Source of the DNA: Burkholderiaceae bacterium
Lineage (GTDB): Bacteria; Pseudomonadota; Gammaproteobacteria; Burkholderiales; Burkholderiaceae_C
Length of the DNA stretch: 64,000 nucleotides
Direction of reading: 5' to 3'
NCBI GenBank assembly: GCA_026125795.1
Contig: JAHCKM010000003.1
Location: forward strand, 1-64,000
Part shown: positions 8,650 through 16,465 of the stretch, one piece after another
Position numbering within the stretch: position 1 is the first letter of the stretch
Layout: the number at the start of each line of letters is the position of its first letter
Made by a program: the position numbers and the translations under genes
Notes under the pieces: generated by a model
Databases searched by the model: none
Told to the model about the DNA's origin: nothing
What the model saw: the letters and a program-made list of their open reading frames with translations, nothing else

Positions 8650-8885
8650 GCAGCGGGCCGGTATCCGGGCTCATGGGTCGGCGCTCGAAACCACGCGCCT
8701 TCAGCGGCCGCCTTCCCACGGGTCTTCAGAGACCCGCAGTGGCATTCGGCCACCTAGGGGATGTGTGGGGCACATCCCGATCCACCAACCGGTGCGGGGG
8801 CAGCGCAGGCTTGGTGCACGCTCATCGCGCGCACGCACCTGCTTCCCGTTTAACCGCGGCGTCTCTGGCGAGCCGCCGCGGCACC
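8650..8885 (-). promoter_or_regulatory. cobalamin (AdoCbl) riboswitch in the btuB leader
   Basis: Read on the minus strand, the region shows the conserved cobalamin riboswitch elements in order: GGTTAAACGGGAAGCAGGTG (8837-8856), GCTGCCCCCGCACC, the B12 box GCCACTG with a hairpin and then GTGGGAAGG (about 8710-8752), and finally GAGCCCGGATACCGGCC near 8653-8673. It ends about 85 nt before the btuB start codon, leaving room for an expression platform. In this class, adenosylcobalamin binding usually represses translation or causes termination, so B12 uptake would fall when B12 is plentiful. Confidence 0.93.
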
Positions 8886-8901
8886 CGATGCGGGCGCGAT
8901 C

Positions 8902-9711
8902 TTAGCCTGCCGCGCACGGCACCTGAAAGATCTCGCAGCGCCCGCCGTCGATGCGCGCGGCCGACAGCGCGCCGCCCCACACGCAGCCGGTGTCAAGCGC
9001 CAGCAGGCCGGGCTCGCGCAGCAGGCCGAGCGTCGACCAGTGGCCAAACGCCACCGGCGCGCCGGCGCTGCGCCGCGACGCGATGCGGAACCATGGCGCA
9101 AAACCCGGCGGCGCATCGTCCAGGCCGCCTTTGGCGCGGAACTCCATCGTGCCATCGTCGGTGCAGAAGCGCAGCCGCGTCAGCGCGTTGATCACCACGC
9201 GCCAGCGGTCGGGCCCTTGCAGAGCATCGTCCCAGCGCGCGGGGGTGTCGCCGTACATGCGCGGCACGAAGTCGTCAAAGCGGTCGCTGCGCAGCATGGC
9301 TTCAACCTCGGCGGCCAGCGACAGCGTCTGCTGCGCGCTCCATTGCGGCAGCACGCCGGCGTGCACCAGCAGCCACCCGTGCGCTTGATCGGCAAGCTTG
9401 CCCTGACGCAGCCAGGCCAGCCAGTGCGCGCGCTCTGGACTGGCCAGCACGTCGTCCAGCGTGTCGCTTCGATGCGGCTTGCGCACCCCGGCGGCCACGG
9501 CGAGCAGATGCAGGTCATGGTTGCCGAGCAGGCAGGTGGCCGCGTTGCCCAGGCCGGCCAATCGCTCGAGCACGCCGAGGTTGCCGGGCCCGCGGTTGAC
9601 CAGGTCGCCCAGCACGTGCAGCGCATCGCGCGACGGCGAGAATCCGATCTCGGCGAGCATGCGGTCCAGGGCATCGCTGCAGCCTTGCAGGTCGCCGATG
9701 AGAAAGTGCAT
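8902..9711 (-). CDS. apaH: symmetrical bis(5'-nucleosyl)-tetraphosphatase
   Basis: This is a 269-residue metallophosphatase that hydrolyses Ap4A to two ADP. It shows the calcineurin-like motifs GDLQGC at residues 7-12, GDLVNRGP at about 35-42, GNHD at about 63-66 and VHAG near 116-119, plus the late FGHWS. Length and order match ApaH. The ATG at 9711 starts the motif-rich N-terminus directly (MHFLIGDLQGC). It lies downstream of, but opposite in direction to, the CNNM gene, and the two share an 84-bp divergent promoter region. Confidence 0.93.
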   Translation of the reverse strand: MHFLIGDLQGCSDALDRMLAEIGFSPSRDALHVLGDLVNRGPGNLGVLERLAGLGNAATCLLGNHDLHLLAVAAGVRKPHRSDTLDDVLASPERAHWLAWLRQGKLADQAHGWLLVHAGVLPQWSAQQTLSLAAEVEAMLRSDRFDDFVPRMYGDTPARWDDALQGPDRWRVVINALTRLRFCTDDGTMEFRAKGGLDDAPPGFAPWFRIASRRSAGAPVAFGHWSTLGLLREPGLLALDTGCVWGGALSAARIDGGRCEIFQVPCAAG

Positions 9712-9795
9712 GGAGTGATTCTGCTACGCTGGCGGACCTCAGCTTCTTCCCGGGGCATGCCGGCGACTCGATGTCGGCCGGCCGCATGCCGCTCG

Positions 9796-11100
9796 ATGGA
9801 CGTTGCGTTACTCGTCTTCCTGATCCTGCTCAACGGGCTGTTCGCCATGTCGGAGATGGCGCTCACCGCCGCGCGCAAGGCGCGCCTGGCGGTGATGGTG
9901 GAGTCCGGCGAATCGGGTGCGCAGGCGGCGATCGAGCTGCACGACCAGCCGACGCGCTGGTTGTCGACGGTGCAGATCGGCATCACGTCGATCGGCATCC
10001 TGAACGGCATCGTCGGCGAGGCCGTGTTCGCGGCGCCGCTGGCCACCTGGCTGCAGGGCGAGATGCATGTGTCCACGCGAGCGGCCGAGATCAGCGCCAC
10101 CGCGCTGGTGGTGATCATCATCACGTTTGCCACCATCATCTTCGGCGAGCTGGTGCCCAAGCGCATCGGCCAGATGTTTCCCGAGACCATCGCGCGACAC
10201 GTGGCGCCGCCGATGGAGTGGCTGTCGAGCGCCACGCGGCCGTTCGTGTGGCTGCTGTCGGCCTCCACCGACGCCGTGCTGCGCGTGGTCGGCCTGCGCG
10301 ACACGGCGGTGCGTGCGGTCACCGAGGAAGAGATCGCCGCCAGCCTGGAAGAGGGCCTGGATGCCGGCGTGATCGAGGAGCACGAGCACCAGATGGTGCG
10401 CAACGTGTTCCGCCTCGACGAGCGGCAGATCGGCTCGATGATGATCCCGCGCAACGAGATCGCGTGGATCGATGTCGATGCGCCGCTGGCCGACGTGCTG
10501 GCGGTCATCTCCGAGCATGCGCACTCGCGCTTTCCGGTGTGCCGCGGCGGCCTCGACGACGTGCTCGGCGTGCTGCCGGCGCAGCGCCTGCTGGCGCCGC
10601 TGGCGGCGGGGCAGACGCCGGAGCTGGCCGGCCTGCTGCAGCCGCCGGTGTTCGTGCCCGAAACGCTGTCTGGCATGGAGCTGCTCGAGCACTTTCGCGT
10701 CGCCGAGGCGCAGCTGGTGTTCGTGGTCGACGAGTACGGTGCGGTGCAGGGCGTGATCACCGTGCGCGACGTGCTGGAGGCGATCACCGGCGAGTTCTCG
10801 GCGCCCAGCGCCGACAATGCGTGGGCGGTGCAGCGCGACGACGGCAGCTGGCTGATGGACGGCTTGATTCCGGTCCCCGAGCTCAAGGACCGGCTGTCGC
10901 TGCGCGAGCTGCCCGAGGAAGACCGCGGCCGCTACAACACGCTGGCTGGCATGATCATGCTGTTGCTCGGGCGCCTGCCGGTCACCGCCGACCATGTCGA
11001 CTGGGAAGGCTGGCGCTTCGAGGTCGTCGATCTCGATGGCAAGCGCGTCGACAAGGTGCTCGTGACGCGCACGCCGGAATCGGTTGTCGAAGCCGCATGA
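9796..11100 (+). CDS. CNNM/CorC-type (hemolysin family) membrane protein
   Basis: This is a 434-residue protein with an N-terminal DUF21 membrane domain of about three or four helices (residues 1-170), a CBS-domain pair (about 205-325) and a C-terminal CorC_HlyC domain (about 345-425). The family is linked to magnesium/cobalt export or ion homeostasis. The older hemolysin label is historical. ATG 9796 begins the first membrane helix (MDVALLVFLILLNG). The stop overlaps the next start by ATGA, so it is translationally coupled to the SapC-like gene. Confidence 0.85.
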   Translation: MDVALLVFLILLNGLFAMSEMALTAARKARLAVMVESGESGAQAAIELHDQPTRWLSTVQIGITSIGILNGIVGEAVFAAPLATWLQGEMHVSTRAAEISATALVVIIITFATIIFGELVPKRIGQMFPETIARHVAPPMEWLSSATRPFVWLLSASTDAVLRVVGLRDTAVRAVTEEEIAASLEEGLDAGVIEEHEHQMVRNVFRLDERQIGSMMIPRNEIAWIDVDAPLADVLAVISEHAHSRFPVCRGGLDDVLGVLPAQRLLAPLAAGQTPELAGLLQPPVFVPETLSGMELLEHFRVAEAQLVFVVDEYGAVQGVITVRDVLEAITGEFSAPSADNAWAVQRDDGSWLMDGLIPVPELKDRLSLRELPEEDRGRYNTLAGMIMLLLGRLPVTADHVDWEGWRFEVVDLDGKRVDKVLVTRTPESVVEAA

Positions 11101-11846
11101 TCCACTCCGAACTGCACACCCAGCCGGTTGCGCTCGACCGCGAACAGCATCGCAGCTTGCGCTTCAAGCGCGAGGGCGAGGACACCGTCCGCTTCGCGGC
11201 ACTGAACTCGATGTTCGTGGTGGCCGGCGAGTTCGGCGAGGCCTGCAAGGAGTATCCGCTGGTGTGGATCGAGGCGGGCCAGGATGCGAAGGGGGTGCGC
11301 CAGGTGGCACCGATCGCGGTGTTCGGGCTCGCCCAGGGCATCAACCTGTGCATCCACGCCGGCGCCTGGCGCACGGCGTACATGCCGGTGGTGCTGCGCA
11401 TGTATCCGTTCGCGCTGGCGCGCGCGGGCGACGCGCAGTACGCGGTCTGTCATGACGCGAGTTGCGCGCGTCTGTCGCTCACCGAGGGCGAGCCGCTGTT
11501 CGAGGTCGACGGCAAGCCGAGCGCCTTCACGTTCGAGGTGCAGCGCCAGCTCGAGCAGCTGGAGATGGAGGTCGAGCGCACGCGCCAGATGGGCCTGGAG
11601 CTGCTGCGCCTGGACCTGCTGCGCGACATGCGCTTCGAGGCCACGCTGCCCGACGGCGCGAAGGTCGGCGTCGACGGCTTCCTCACCATCGACGAAAAGC
11701 GCTTCGCCGAGCTGCCCGACGCCGAGGTGCTCCAGATGCACAAGAGCGGCCTGCTCGGCCTGGTGCATGCGCACCGGCTGTCGCTGTCCAACATGCGGCG
11801 CCTGGCGCATTGGCATGCGCAACGCAGCACAGAGCAAGTTCAATGA
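11097..11846 (+). CDS. SapC-family protein
   Basis: This is a 249-residue soluble-looking protein of the SapC family, named after a Campylobacter S-layer-associated gene. The family is widespread in proteobacteria and has no firm function. Visible hallmarks are FAALNSMFVVAGEF near residues 33-46, YPLVWIEAG, and the helical QRQLEQLEMEVERTRQMG. It overlaps the CNNM gene upstream (ATGA) and fahA downstream (ATGA), so all three genes appear to be one translationally coupled unit. Confidence 0.75.
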   Translation: MIHSELHTQPVALDREQHRSLRFKREGEDTVRFAALNSMFVVAGEFGEACKEYPLVWIEAGQDAKGVRQVAPIAVFGLAQGINLCIHAGAWRTAYMPVVLRMYPFALARAGDAQYAVCHDASCARLSLTEGEPLFEVDGKPSAFTFEVQRQLEQLEMEVERTRQMGLELLRLDLLRDMRFEATLPDGAKVGVDGFLTIDEKRFAELPDAEVLQMHKSGLLGLVHAHRLSLSNMRRLAHWHAQRSTEQVQ

Positions 11847-13168
11847 GCACGACGACCACCCTGCTCGACGAGACGCACGATCCGGCGCTGAAAAGCTGGG
11901 TCGCTTCGGCCAATGCGCCCGACACCGATTTTCCGCTGCAGAACCTGCCGTTCGGTCGCTTCCGGCGGCGCGGCAGCGGCGAGCCCTGGCGCATCGGTGT
12001 GGCGATCGGCGAGCAGGTGCTCGACCTGAAGCTCGCGCTGCAGCAGTGCCCGTGGCCGCGCGACACCGAGCCGCTGCTGCAGCCGCTCGCGGCGGGCGAC
12101 CTGCTCGAGCCGATGCAGCGCGGCGCCGCGGCGCGGCGCCAGCTGCGGCTGGCGCTGTCGCAAGCGCTGCGCGAGGGCAGTGAACAATCACCGTTTCTCG
12201 AGCTGTGCCTGGCGCCGCAGGCCGACATCGAGCTCGCGCTGCCGTGCCGCATCGGCGAGTACACCGATTTCTACACCGGCATCCACCACGCCACCGCGGT
12301 GGGCAAGCTGTTCCGGCCCGACAACCCGCTGCTGCCCAACTACAAATGGGTGCCGATCGGCTACCACGGCCGGGTGTCTTCCATCGTTGTCAGTGGACAG
12401 GCCGTGCACCGGCCGCGCGGCCAGCTGATGCTGCCCGATGCCCCGGCCCCGGTGTTTGAGCCGGCGCGCCGGCTCGACTACGAGTTGGAGCTCGGCGTGC
12501 TGGTGGCTGCCGGCAACGCCGACGGCACGCCGATCCCGATGGCGCAGGCCGATGACGACTGGTTCGGCCTGGTGCTGCTCAACGATTGGTCGGCGCGCGA
12601 CATCCAGGCCTGGGAGTACCAGCCCCTGGGTCCGTTCCTGTCGAAGAACTTCGGCACCACGATCTCGCCCTGGGTGGTCACGGCCGAGGCGCTGGCGCCG
12701 TTCCGGCGGCCGTTCGTGCGCCCCGACGGCGACCCGCAGCCGCTGCCGCACCTCGACTCTGAAGCCAATCGCGCGCACGGTGCGATCGACATCGAGCTCG
12801 AGGTGTGGCTGCAGACGCAGTCGATGCGCGAGCAGGGCCTGCCGCCGCAGCGTTTGTCGCAATCGAACTTTCGCGATGCCTACTGGAGCGTGGCGCAGCT
12901 GATCACGCACCACAGCAGCAACGGCTGCAACCTGTGGCCCGGCGATCTGCTGGGCACCGGCACGCAGTCCGGACCTCAGCCGGGGCAGGGTGGCTCGATG
13001 CTCGAGCTGAGCGCGGGCGGCAAGCAGCCGATCGCGCTGGCCAACGGCGAGACGCGCACCTTCCTGGCCGACGGCGACACGGTGATCCTGCGCGCGCACT
13101 GCGCCAAACCCGGTGCGCGTCGCATCGGGTTCGGCGAGTGCGCCGGGACGGTGCTGCCCCCGCGTTAG
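11843..13168 (+). CDS. fahA: fumarylacetoacetase
   Basis: This is a 441-residue enzyme that cleaves fumarylacetoacetate to fumarate and acetoacetate, the last step of homogentisate (tyrosine/phenylalanine) breakdown. An N-terminal SH3-like domain is followed by the FAH fold, with DFYTGIHHATAVGKLF near residue 140, the acidic metal-site motif YELELGVLV near 215, and NDWSARDIQAWEYQPLGPF near 255. Length fits the bacterial enzyme. No homogentisate dioxygenase gene is adjacent. It overlaps the SapC-like gene by ATGA and converges on ribH with a 7-bp gap. Confidence 0.93.
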   Translation: MSTTTTLLDETHDPALKSWVASANAPDTDFPLQNLPFGRFRRRGSGEPWRIGVAIGEQVLDLKLALQQCPWPRDTEPLLQPLAAGDLLEPMQRGAAARRQLRLALSQALREGSEQSPFLELCLAPQADIELALPCRIGEYTDFYTGIHHATAVGKLFRPDNPLLPNYKWVPIGYHGRVSSIVVSGQAVHRPRGQLMLPDAPAPVFEPARRLDYELELGVLVAAGNADGTPIPMAQADDDWFGLVLLNDWSARDIQAWEYQPLGPFLSKNFGTTISPWVVTAEALAPFRRPFVRPDGDPQPLPHLDSEANRAHGAIDIELEVWLQTQSMREQGLPPQRLSQSNFRDAYWSVAQLITHHSSNGCNLWPGDLLGTGTQSGPQPGQGGSMLELSAGGKQPIALANGETRTFLADGDTVILRAHCAKPGARRIGFGECAGTVLPPR

Positions 13169-13175
13169 TGCGGCA

Positions 13176-13667
13176 TCAAGCGGGCGCGGCGAGCGCCTCG
13201 TGCACGCCCAGTGTGGCCACGCAGGCCCGCGCCGCTTCGCGCCCCTTGGTGACGAGGTGCTCGGCGAAGAAGCGCGTGTGCACGTCGTGCTCGTGGAACG
13301 CCTGCGGCGTCAGCACCATCGACAGCACCGGCACGCCGGTGTCGAGCTGCACGCGCATCAGGCCGTCGATCACCGCGGCGGCGACGAACTCGTGGCGGTA
13401 GATGCCGCCGTCGACCACCAGCGCGCAGGCCACAACGGCGGCATAACGCCGGGTGCGCGCCAGCGACAGCGCCAGCAGCGGGATCTCGAACGCGCCGGGC
13501 ACGTCATAACAATCGACTTCGCTCGAGGCGATCCCGAGCTGCGCCAGCTCCTCGAGCAGCGCCGCGCGCCCGCGTGCCACCAGCTCGGCATGCCAACTGG
13601 CGCTGATGACGGCCACGCGCGTCGCGCGCTGGCCGGGGAGGGGAAAGAACTTTGGGTACTGATTCAT
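13176..13667 (-). CDS. ribH: 6,7-dimethyl-8-ribityllumazine synthase (RibH2-like)
   Basis: This is a 163-residue lumazine synthase, catalysing the step before riboflavin. VPGAFEIPLLAL (about residues 55-66) and IYRHEFVAAAVIDGLM (about 90-105), which contains the expected active-site His, are visible. The single-gene setting and the RHEF-type motif resemble the type II enzyme (RibH2) known from rhizobia and Brucella. ATG 13667 is preferred over the in-frame TTG at 13679 because GGAG lies 7 bp before it. An FMN riboswitch occupies the leader, so expression should fall when FMN is high. Confidence 0.88.
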   Translation of the reverse strand: MNQYPKFFPLPGQRATRVAVISASWHAELVARGRAALLEELAQLGIASSEVDCYDVPGAFEIPLLALSLARTRRYAAVVACALVVDGGIYRHEFVAAAVIDGLMRVQLDTGVPVLSMVLTPQAFHEHDVHTRFFAEHLVTKGREAARACVATLGVHEALAAPA

Positions 13668-13767
13668 GGTGAGCTCCAAATGACTTGGTTACCTGAATCA
13701 GGGCGCACGAACCCCGCGCCGGCGCGCGCCGCAGCAAGTGGCGCAGCGTCGCCAACGCGGCGTTTCG

Positions 13768-13922
13768 CGCTCTCTTTCATCCGGACTGTGACCGTCGGCC
13801 CTGGCATCGCACCAGGTCTGCTGACCCTGCACTCGGGCGAGCGCAGGCGCTCGCGGGCTCCGGACGCCGCACTGCACGCCCGATACCGCCGGTGGGGACT
13901 TTCACCCCGCCCTGAGAACGCT
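13768..13922 (-). promoter_or_regulatory. FMN riboswitch (RFN element) upstream of ribH
   Basis: On the minus strand the RFN consensus is clear: TTCTCAGGGCGGGGTGAAAG (starting near 13918), then CCCCACCGGCGGTA, AGCCCGCGAGCGC, GGTCAGCAGACCTGGTGCGA, and near the 3' end GGTCACAGTCCGGATGAAAG. It ends about 100 nt before the ribH start. It begins only 9 bp after the stop of the GntR regulator gene on the same strand. FMN binding in this class turns off riboflavin synthesis genes. Confidence 0.95.
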
Positions 13923-13930
13923 GCCGGCCT

Positions 13931-14734
13931 TCAAGATCGCACCGGCAGCGCAAGTTTAGTGCGCCGGCCGGGCCGTTCAGTCGCAGCGGCGACAGGGGGT
14001 GCGGACAACGCCGGCGGCGTCTGCAGACCGAACAGCCCGGCATAACGCAGCCCGATGTAGGCGTGTTCGCGCATCAGCGTCTCGGCGCGCGCCGACTCGC
14101 CGCGCCGCAGCGCCTCGACGATCAGCCGGTGCTGCAACTGCGCGAGCTGCAGCTTGCGAAACTCCGCCGGTAACGCACGCTTGTCGATCGCAATGGAGTC
14201 GGCAGCGGCAAACGGCAGGTGGTTGTTGCGCGCGATCGCATCGCCGATCACCCGGCTGCCGCCGGCATCGACGATGGCCGAATGGAAGCGTTGGTTCAGC
14301 GCCGACCAGCGGTCGACGTCACTGGATGTCAGGCGGTTGCCGGCGAGCACCCGTTCGCCGTCGGCCAGGCATTGTTCGAGTTGCTGCATCAGCGGCGCCG
14401 GCACGCCGGCCTCGGCCAGGCGGCGCGCGGCCAGGCCCTCGAGCACGCCGCGCACCTCCACCGCGCACAAGACGTCGGCTTCTGTGAAGGCGCGCACCTC
14501 GAGCCCGCGCTTGCCCACGCGCTGCAGCAACCCCTCCTGGCTGAGCGTGCGAAACGCCAGTCGCACCGGCGTGCGCGACACGCCCAGCGCCTCGGCCACC
14601 GGGATCTCGGCCAGCCGCGTGCCGGGCGGGTAGCGGCCTTCGAGGATGTGTTGACGCAAGGTGGCGACGACGCTTGGGGGCGCTTCAATGGGATCCAATT
14701 CCTGATCTGCAGTCCCGGTGTTTGCTCGGTTCAT
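13931..14734 (-). CDS. vanR: GntR-family (FadR/VanR type) transcriptional regulator
   Basis: This is a 267-residue regulator with an N-terminal winged HTH (about residues 20-90; SRTPVRLAFRTLSQEGLLQR) and a C-terminal helical FCD effector domain. It diverges from vanA with a 64-bp gap, the standard position of the VanR repressor that is released by vanillate. A perfect palindrome in that gap is a likely operator. The symbol comes from context; the protein could answer to another aromatic acid. Its stop lies 9 bp before the FMN riboswitch. Confidence 0.75.
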   Translation of the reverse strand: MNRANTGTADQELDPIEAPPSVVATLRQHILEGRYPPGTRLAEIPVAEALGVSRTPVRLAFRTLSQEGLLQRVGKRGLEVRAFTEADVLCAVEVRGVLEGLAARRLAEAGVPAPLMQQLEQCLADGERVLAGNRLTSSDVDRWSALNQRFHSAIVDAGGSRVIGDAIARNNHLPFAAADSIAIDKRALPAEFRKLQLAQLQHRLIVEALRRGESARAETLMREHAYIGLRYAGLFGLQTPPALSAPPVAAATERPGRRTKLALPVRS

Positions 14735-14762
14735 GGTTGCAATCTTGCCTCAAATGCGGGAG

Positions 14763-14776
14763 GATTGGATCCAATC
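14763..14776. promoter_or_regulatory. candidate VanR operator, perfect 14-bp palindrome
   Basis: GATTGGATCCAATC is a perfect palindrome midway between the divergent regulator and vanA starts. A related imperfect site, TGGGATCCAA, sits at 14689-14698 within the first codons of the regulator gene. FadR-class regulators usually bind short palindromes with an AT-flanked centre. Two sites would allow both autorepression and vanA repression. Confidence 0.6.
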
Positions 14777-14798
14777 AGACGGTTCACGAAAGACTCCG

Positions 14799-15831
14799 AT
14801 GTTTCCGCTCAACGCCTGGTACGTGGCCTGCACGCCGCACGAAATCGACGAGAAGCCGCTCGGCCGCACCATTTGCGGCGAGCGTTTGGTGTTGTACCGC
14901 GGCCCCGCCGGCCAGGCAGTCGCGCTGGAGGATTGGTGCCCGCACCGCGGCGCGCCGCTGTCGCTGGGCCGCGTGGTCGAGGGCAGGTTGGTCTGCGGCT
15001 ACCACGGGCTGGAGATGGGCTGCGACGGCAAGACCGTTGCCATGCCGGGGCAGCGCGTGCGCGGCTTTCCTGCCGATCCGCAGCTTTCCGGTGATAGAGC
15101 AGCATGGCTTCGTCTGGGTCTGGCCCGGCGATGCGTCGCGCGCCAGCGCCGACCAGCTGCCGCATCTGCATTGGGCCGACCATCCCGAGTGGGCCTACGG
15201 CGGCGGCCTGTACCACATCCAGGCCGACTACCGGCTGATGATCGACAACCTGATGGACCTGACGCACGAGACCTACGTGCACGCCACCAGCATCGGCCAG
15301 CCCGAGATCGACGAGGCGCCTTGCAAGACGGTGGTGGAAGGCGACAGCGCGATCACCAGCCGCTTCATGCACAACATCCAGGCGCCGCCGTTCTGGAAGA
15401 TGGCGATGCGTGCGCACGGCCTGCCCGACGACCAGCCGGTCGACCGCTGGCAGATCTGCCGCTTCAGCCCGCCCAGCCACGTGATGATCGAGGTGGGCGT
15501 CGCGCTTGCAGGCACGGGCGGCGTCGACGCACCGAAGGACAAGAAGGTCTACAGCATCGTGGTCGACTTCATCACGCCCGAGACCGAGACCTCGATGTGG
15601 TACTTCTGGGGCATGGCGCGCAACTTCCGCGTGGAGGACCGCGCGTTGACGGCACAGATCCGCGATGGCCAAGGAAAGATCTTCGCCGAGGACCTCGAGA
15701 TGCTCGAGCGGCAGCAGGCCAATCTGTCGAAGTGGCCCGAGCGCAGTCTGCTGAAGCTCAACATCGATGCGGGCGGCGTGCAGGCGCGCAAGGTGATCGA
15801 GCGGCTGGTGGCGGCCGAGCAGGCTGCTTGA
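14799..15831 (+). pseudogene. vanA: vanillate O-demethylase oxygenase, frameshifted
   Basis: The N-terminal 92 residues (from ATG 14799) carry the start MFPLNAWYVACTP and a Rieske [2Fe-2S] site, Cys47-x-His49 and Cys66-x2-His69 (CPHRGAP, CGYHG). The rest of VanA, including the mononuclear iron motif DLTHETYVH, continues in the +1 frame to TGA 15831. Removing one base in 15073-15075 restores a continuous protein reading FPAIRSFPVIEQHGF, as in VanA orthologues. The enzyme would demethylate vanillate to protocatechuate with VanB. Either the gene is broken or the base is a sequencing error. The N-terminal frame then runs open to TGA 16467-16469. Confidence 0.82.
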
Positions 15832-15856
15832 TTCCCATGCGTGAAGGGATGGCGCG

Positions 15857-16145
15857 GCGCGGCGGGCGGTATCCGGGGCGGGCTCCTACTGGGTCGGTCG
15901 GCGCTGCGCGCCGACTTCGCTGCGGTGCTCGCTCCGAGAGGGCGGCTGCGATGCCGCTCGCAGCGGCCCTGAACGGGCCACTGCTTCATGGCTTCTCGCC
16001 GGTCCGCCGCCTGCGGCGCCGGACTTCCCCTCTCGGCGCTGCGCTCTTGGCTCCGGCTCACATGCGCTTCGCGCATATGACCCTACGCCGCAACTTCGTT
16101 GTCGCCGCCCCACAAGTCGCCCACCCCGGATACCGCCCACCGCGC
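15857..16145. repeat. 289-bp element bounded by 27-bp inverted repeats, inside vanAB
   Basis: The 634-bp stretch between vanA and vanB has no convincing gene. Inside it, 15857-15883 and 16119-16145 form inverted repeats matching at 25 of 27 positions, with core GGGCGGTATCCGGGG. I see no target-site duplication. The interior has several smaller palindromes. The remaining 320 bp (16146-16465) are also rich in imperfect inverted repeats and have no plausible gene. It resembles a MITE-like or dispersed repeat, but a copy elsewhere is needed to prove mobility. Confidence 0.6.
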
Positions 16146-16465
16146 AGCACCGCTCGTGGTGTTCCTCGACGAGTACCTCGGTGGTGCGGCAAAGCCGTGG
16201 TCGGGTGTGTGCCGGCAGCGACATCTGCGGCGCCGAGGAACGGAAGACTCGCGGCCGCGCGTGCGCAGCGCGCGCTTCAACATCTGACTCGCGTCGACTG
16301 TTCGAGCACAGCGAACGAAGTGAGCGGAGCGAGTTTCGACGCGGGCCGTGAGTCTGAGTACCGCAGGGTACCCCTCGCGCAGCGAGGGGCTGCCGCAGCC
16401 GAGCGCCGGCGCACACCCGGCTGCGGCTTTGCCTTGCTCGGCCTCTGCATGGAAGTCTTCGCACA

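Noticed and set aside
15832-16465. Possible small genes in the vanA-vanB gap (for example 16099-16287 on the plus strand)
   Set aside because: No ribosome site, Arg-rich translations in all frames and overlap with inverted repeats argue against coding.
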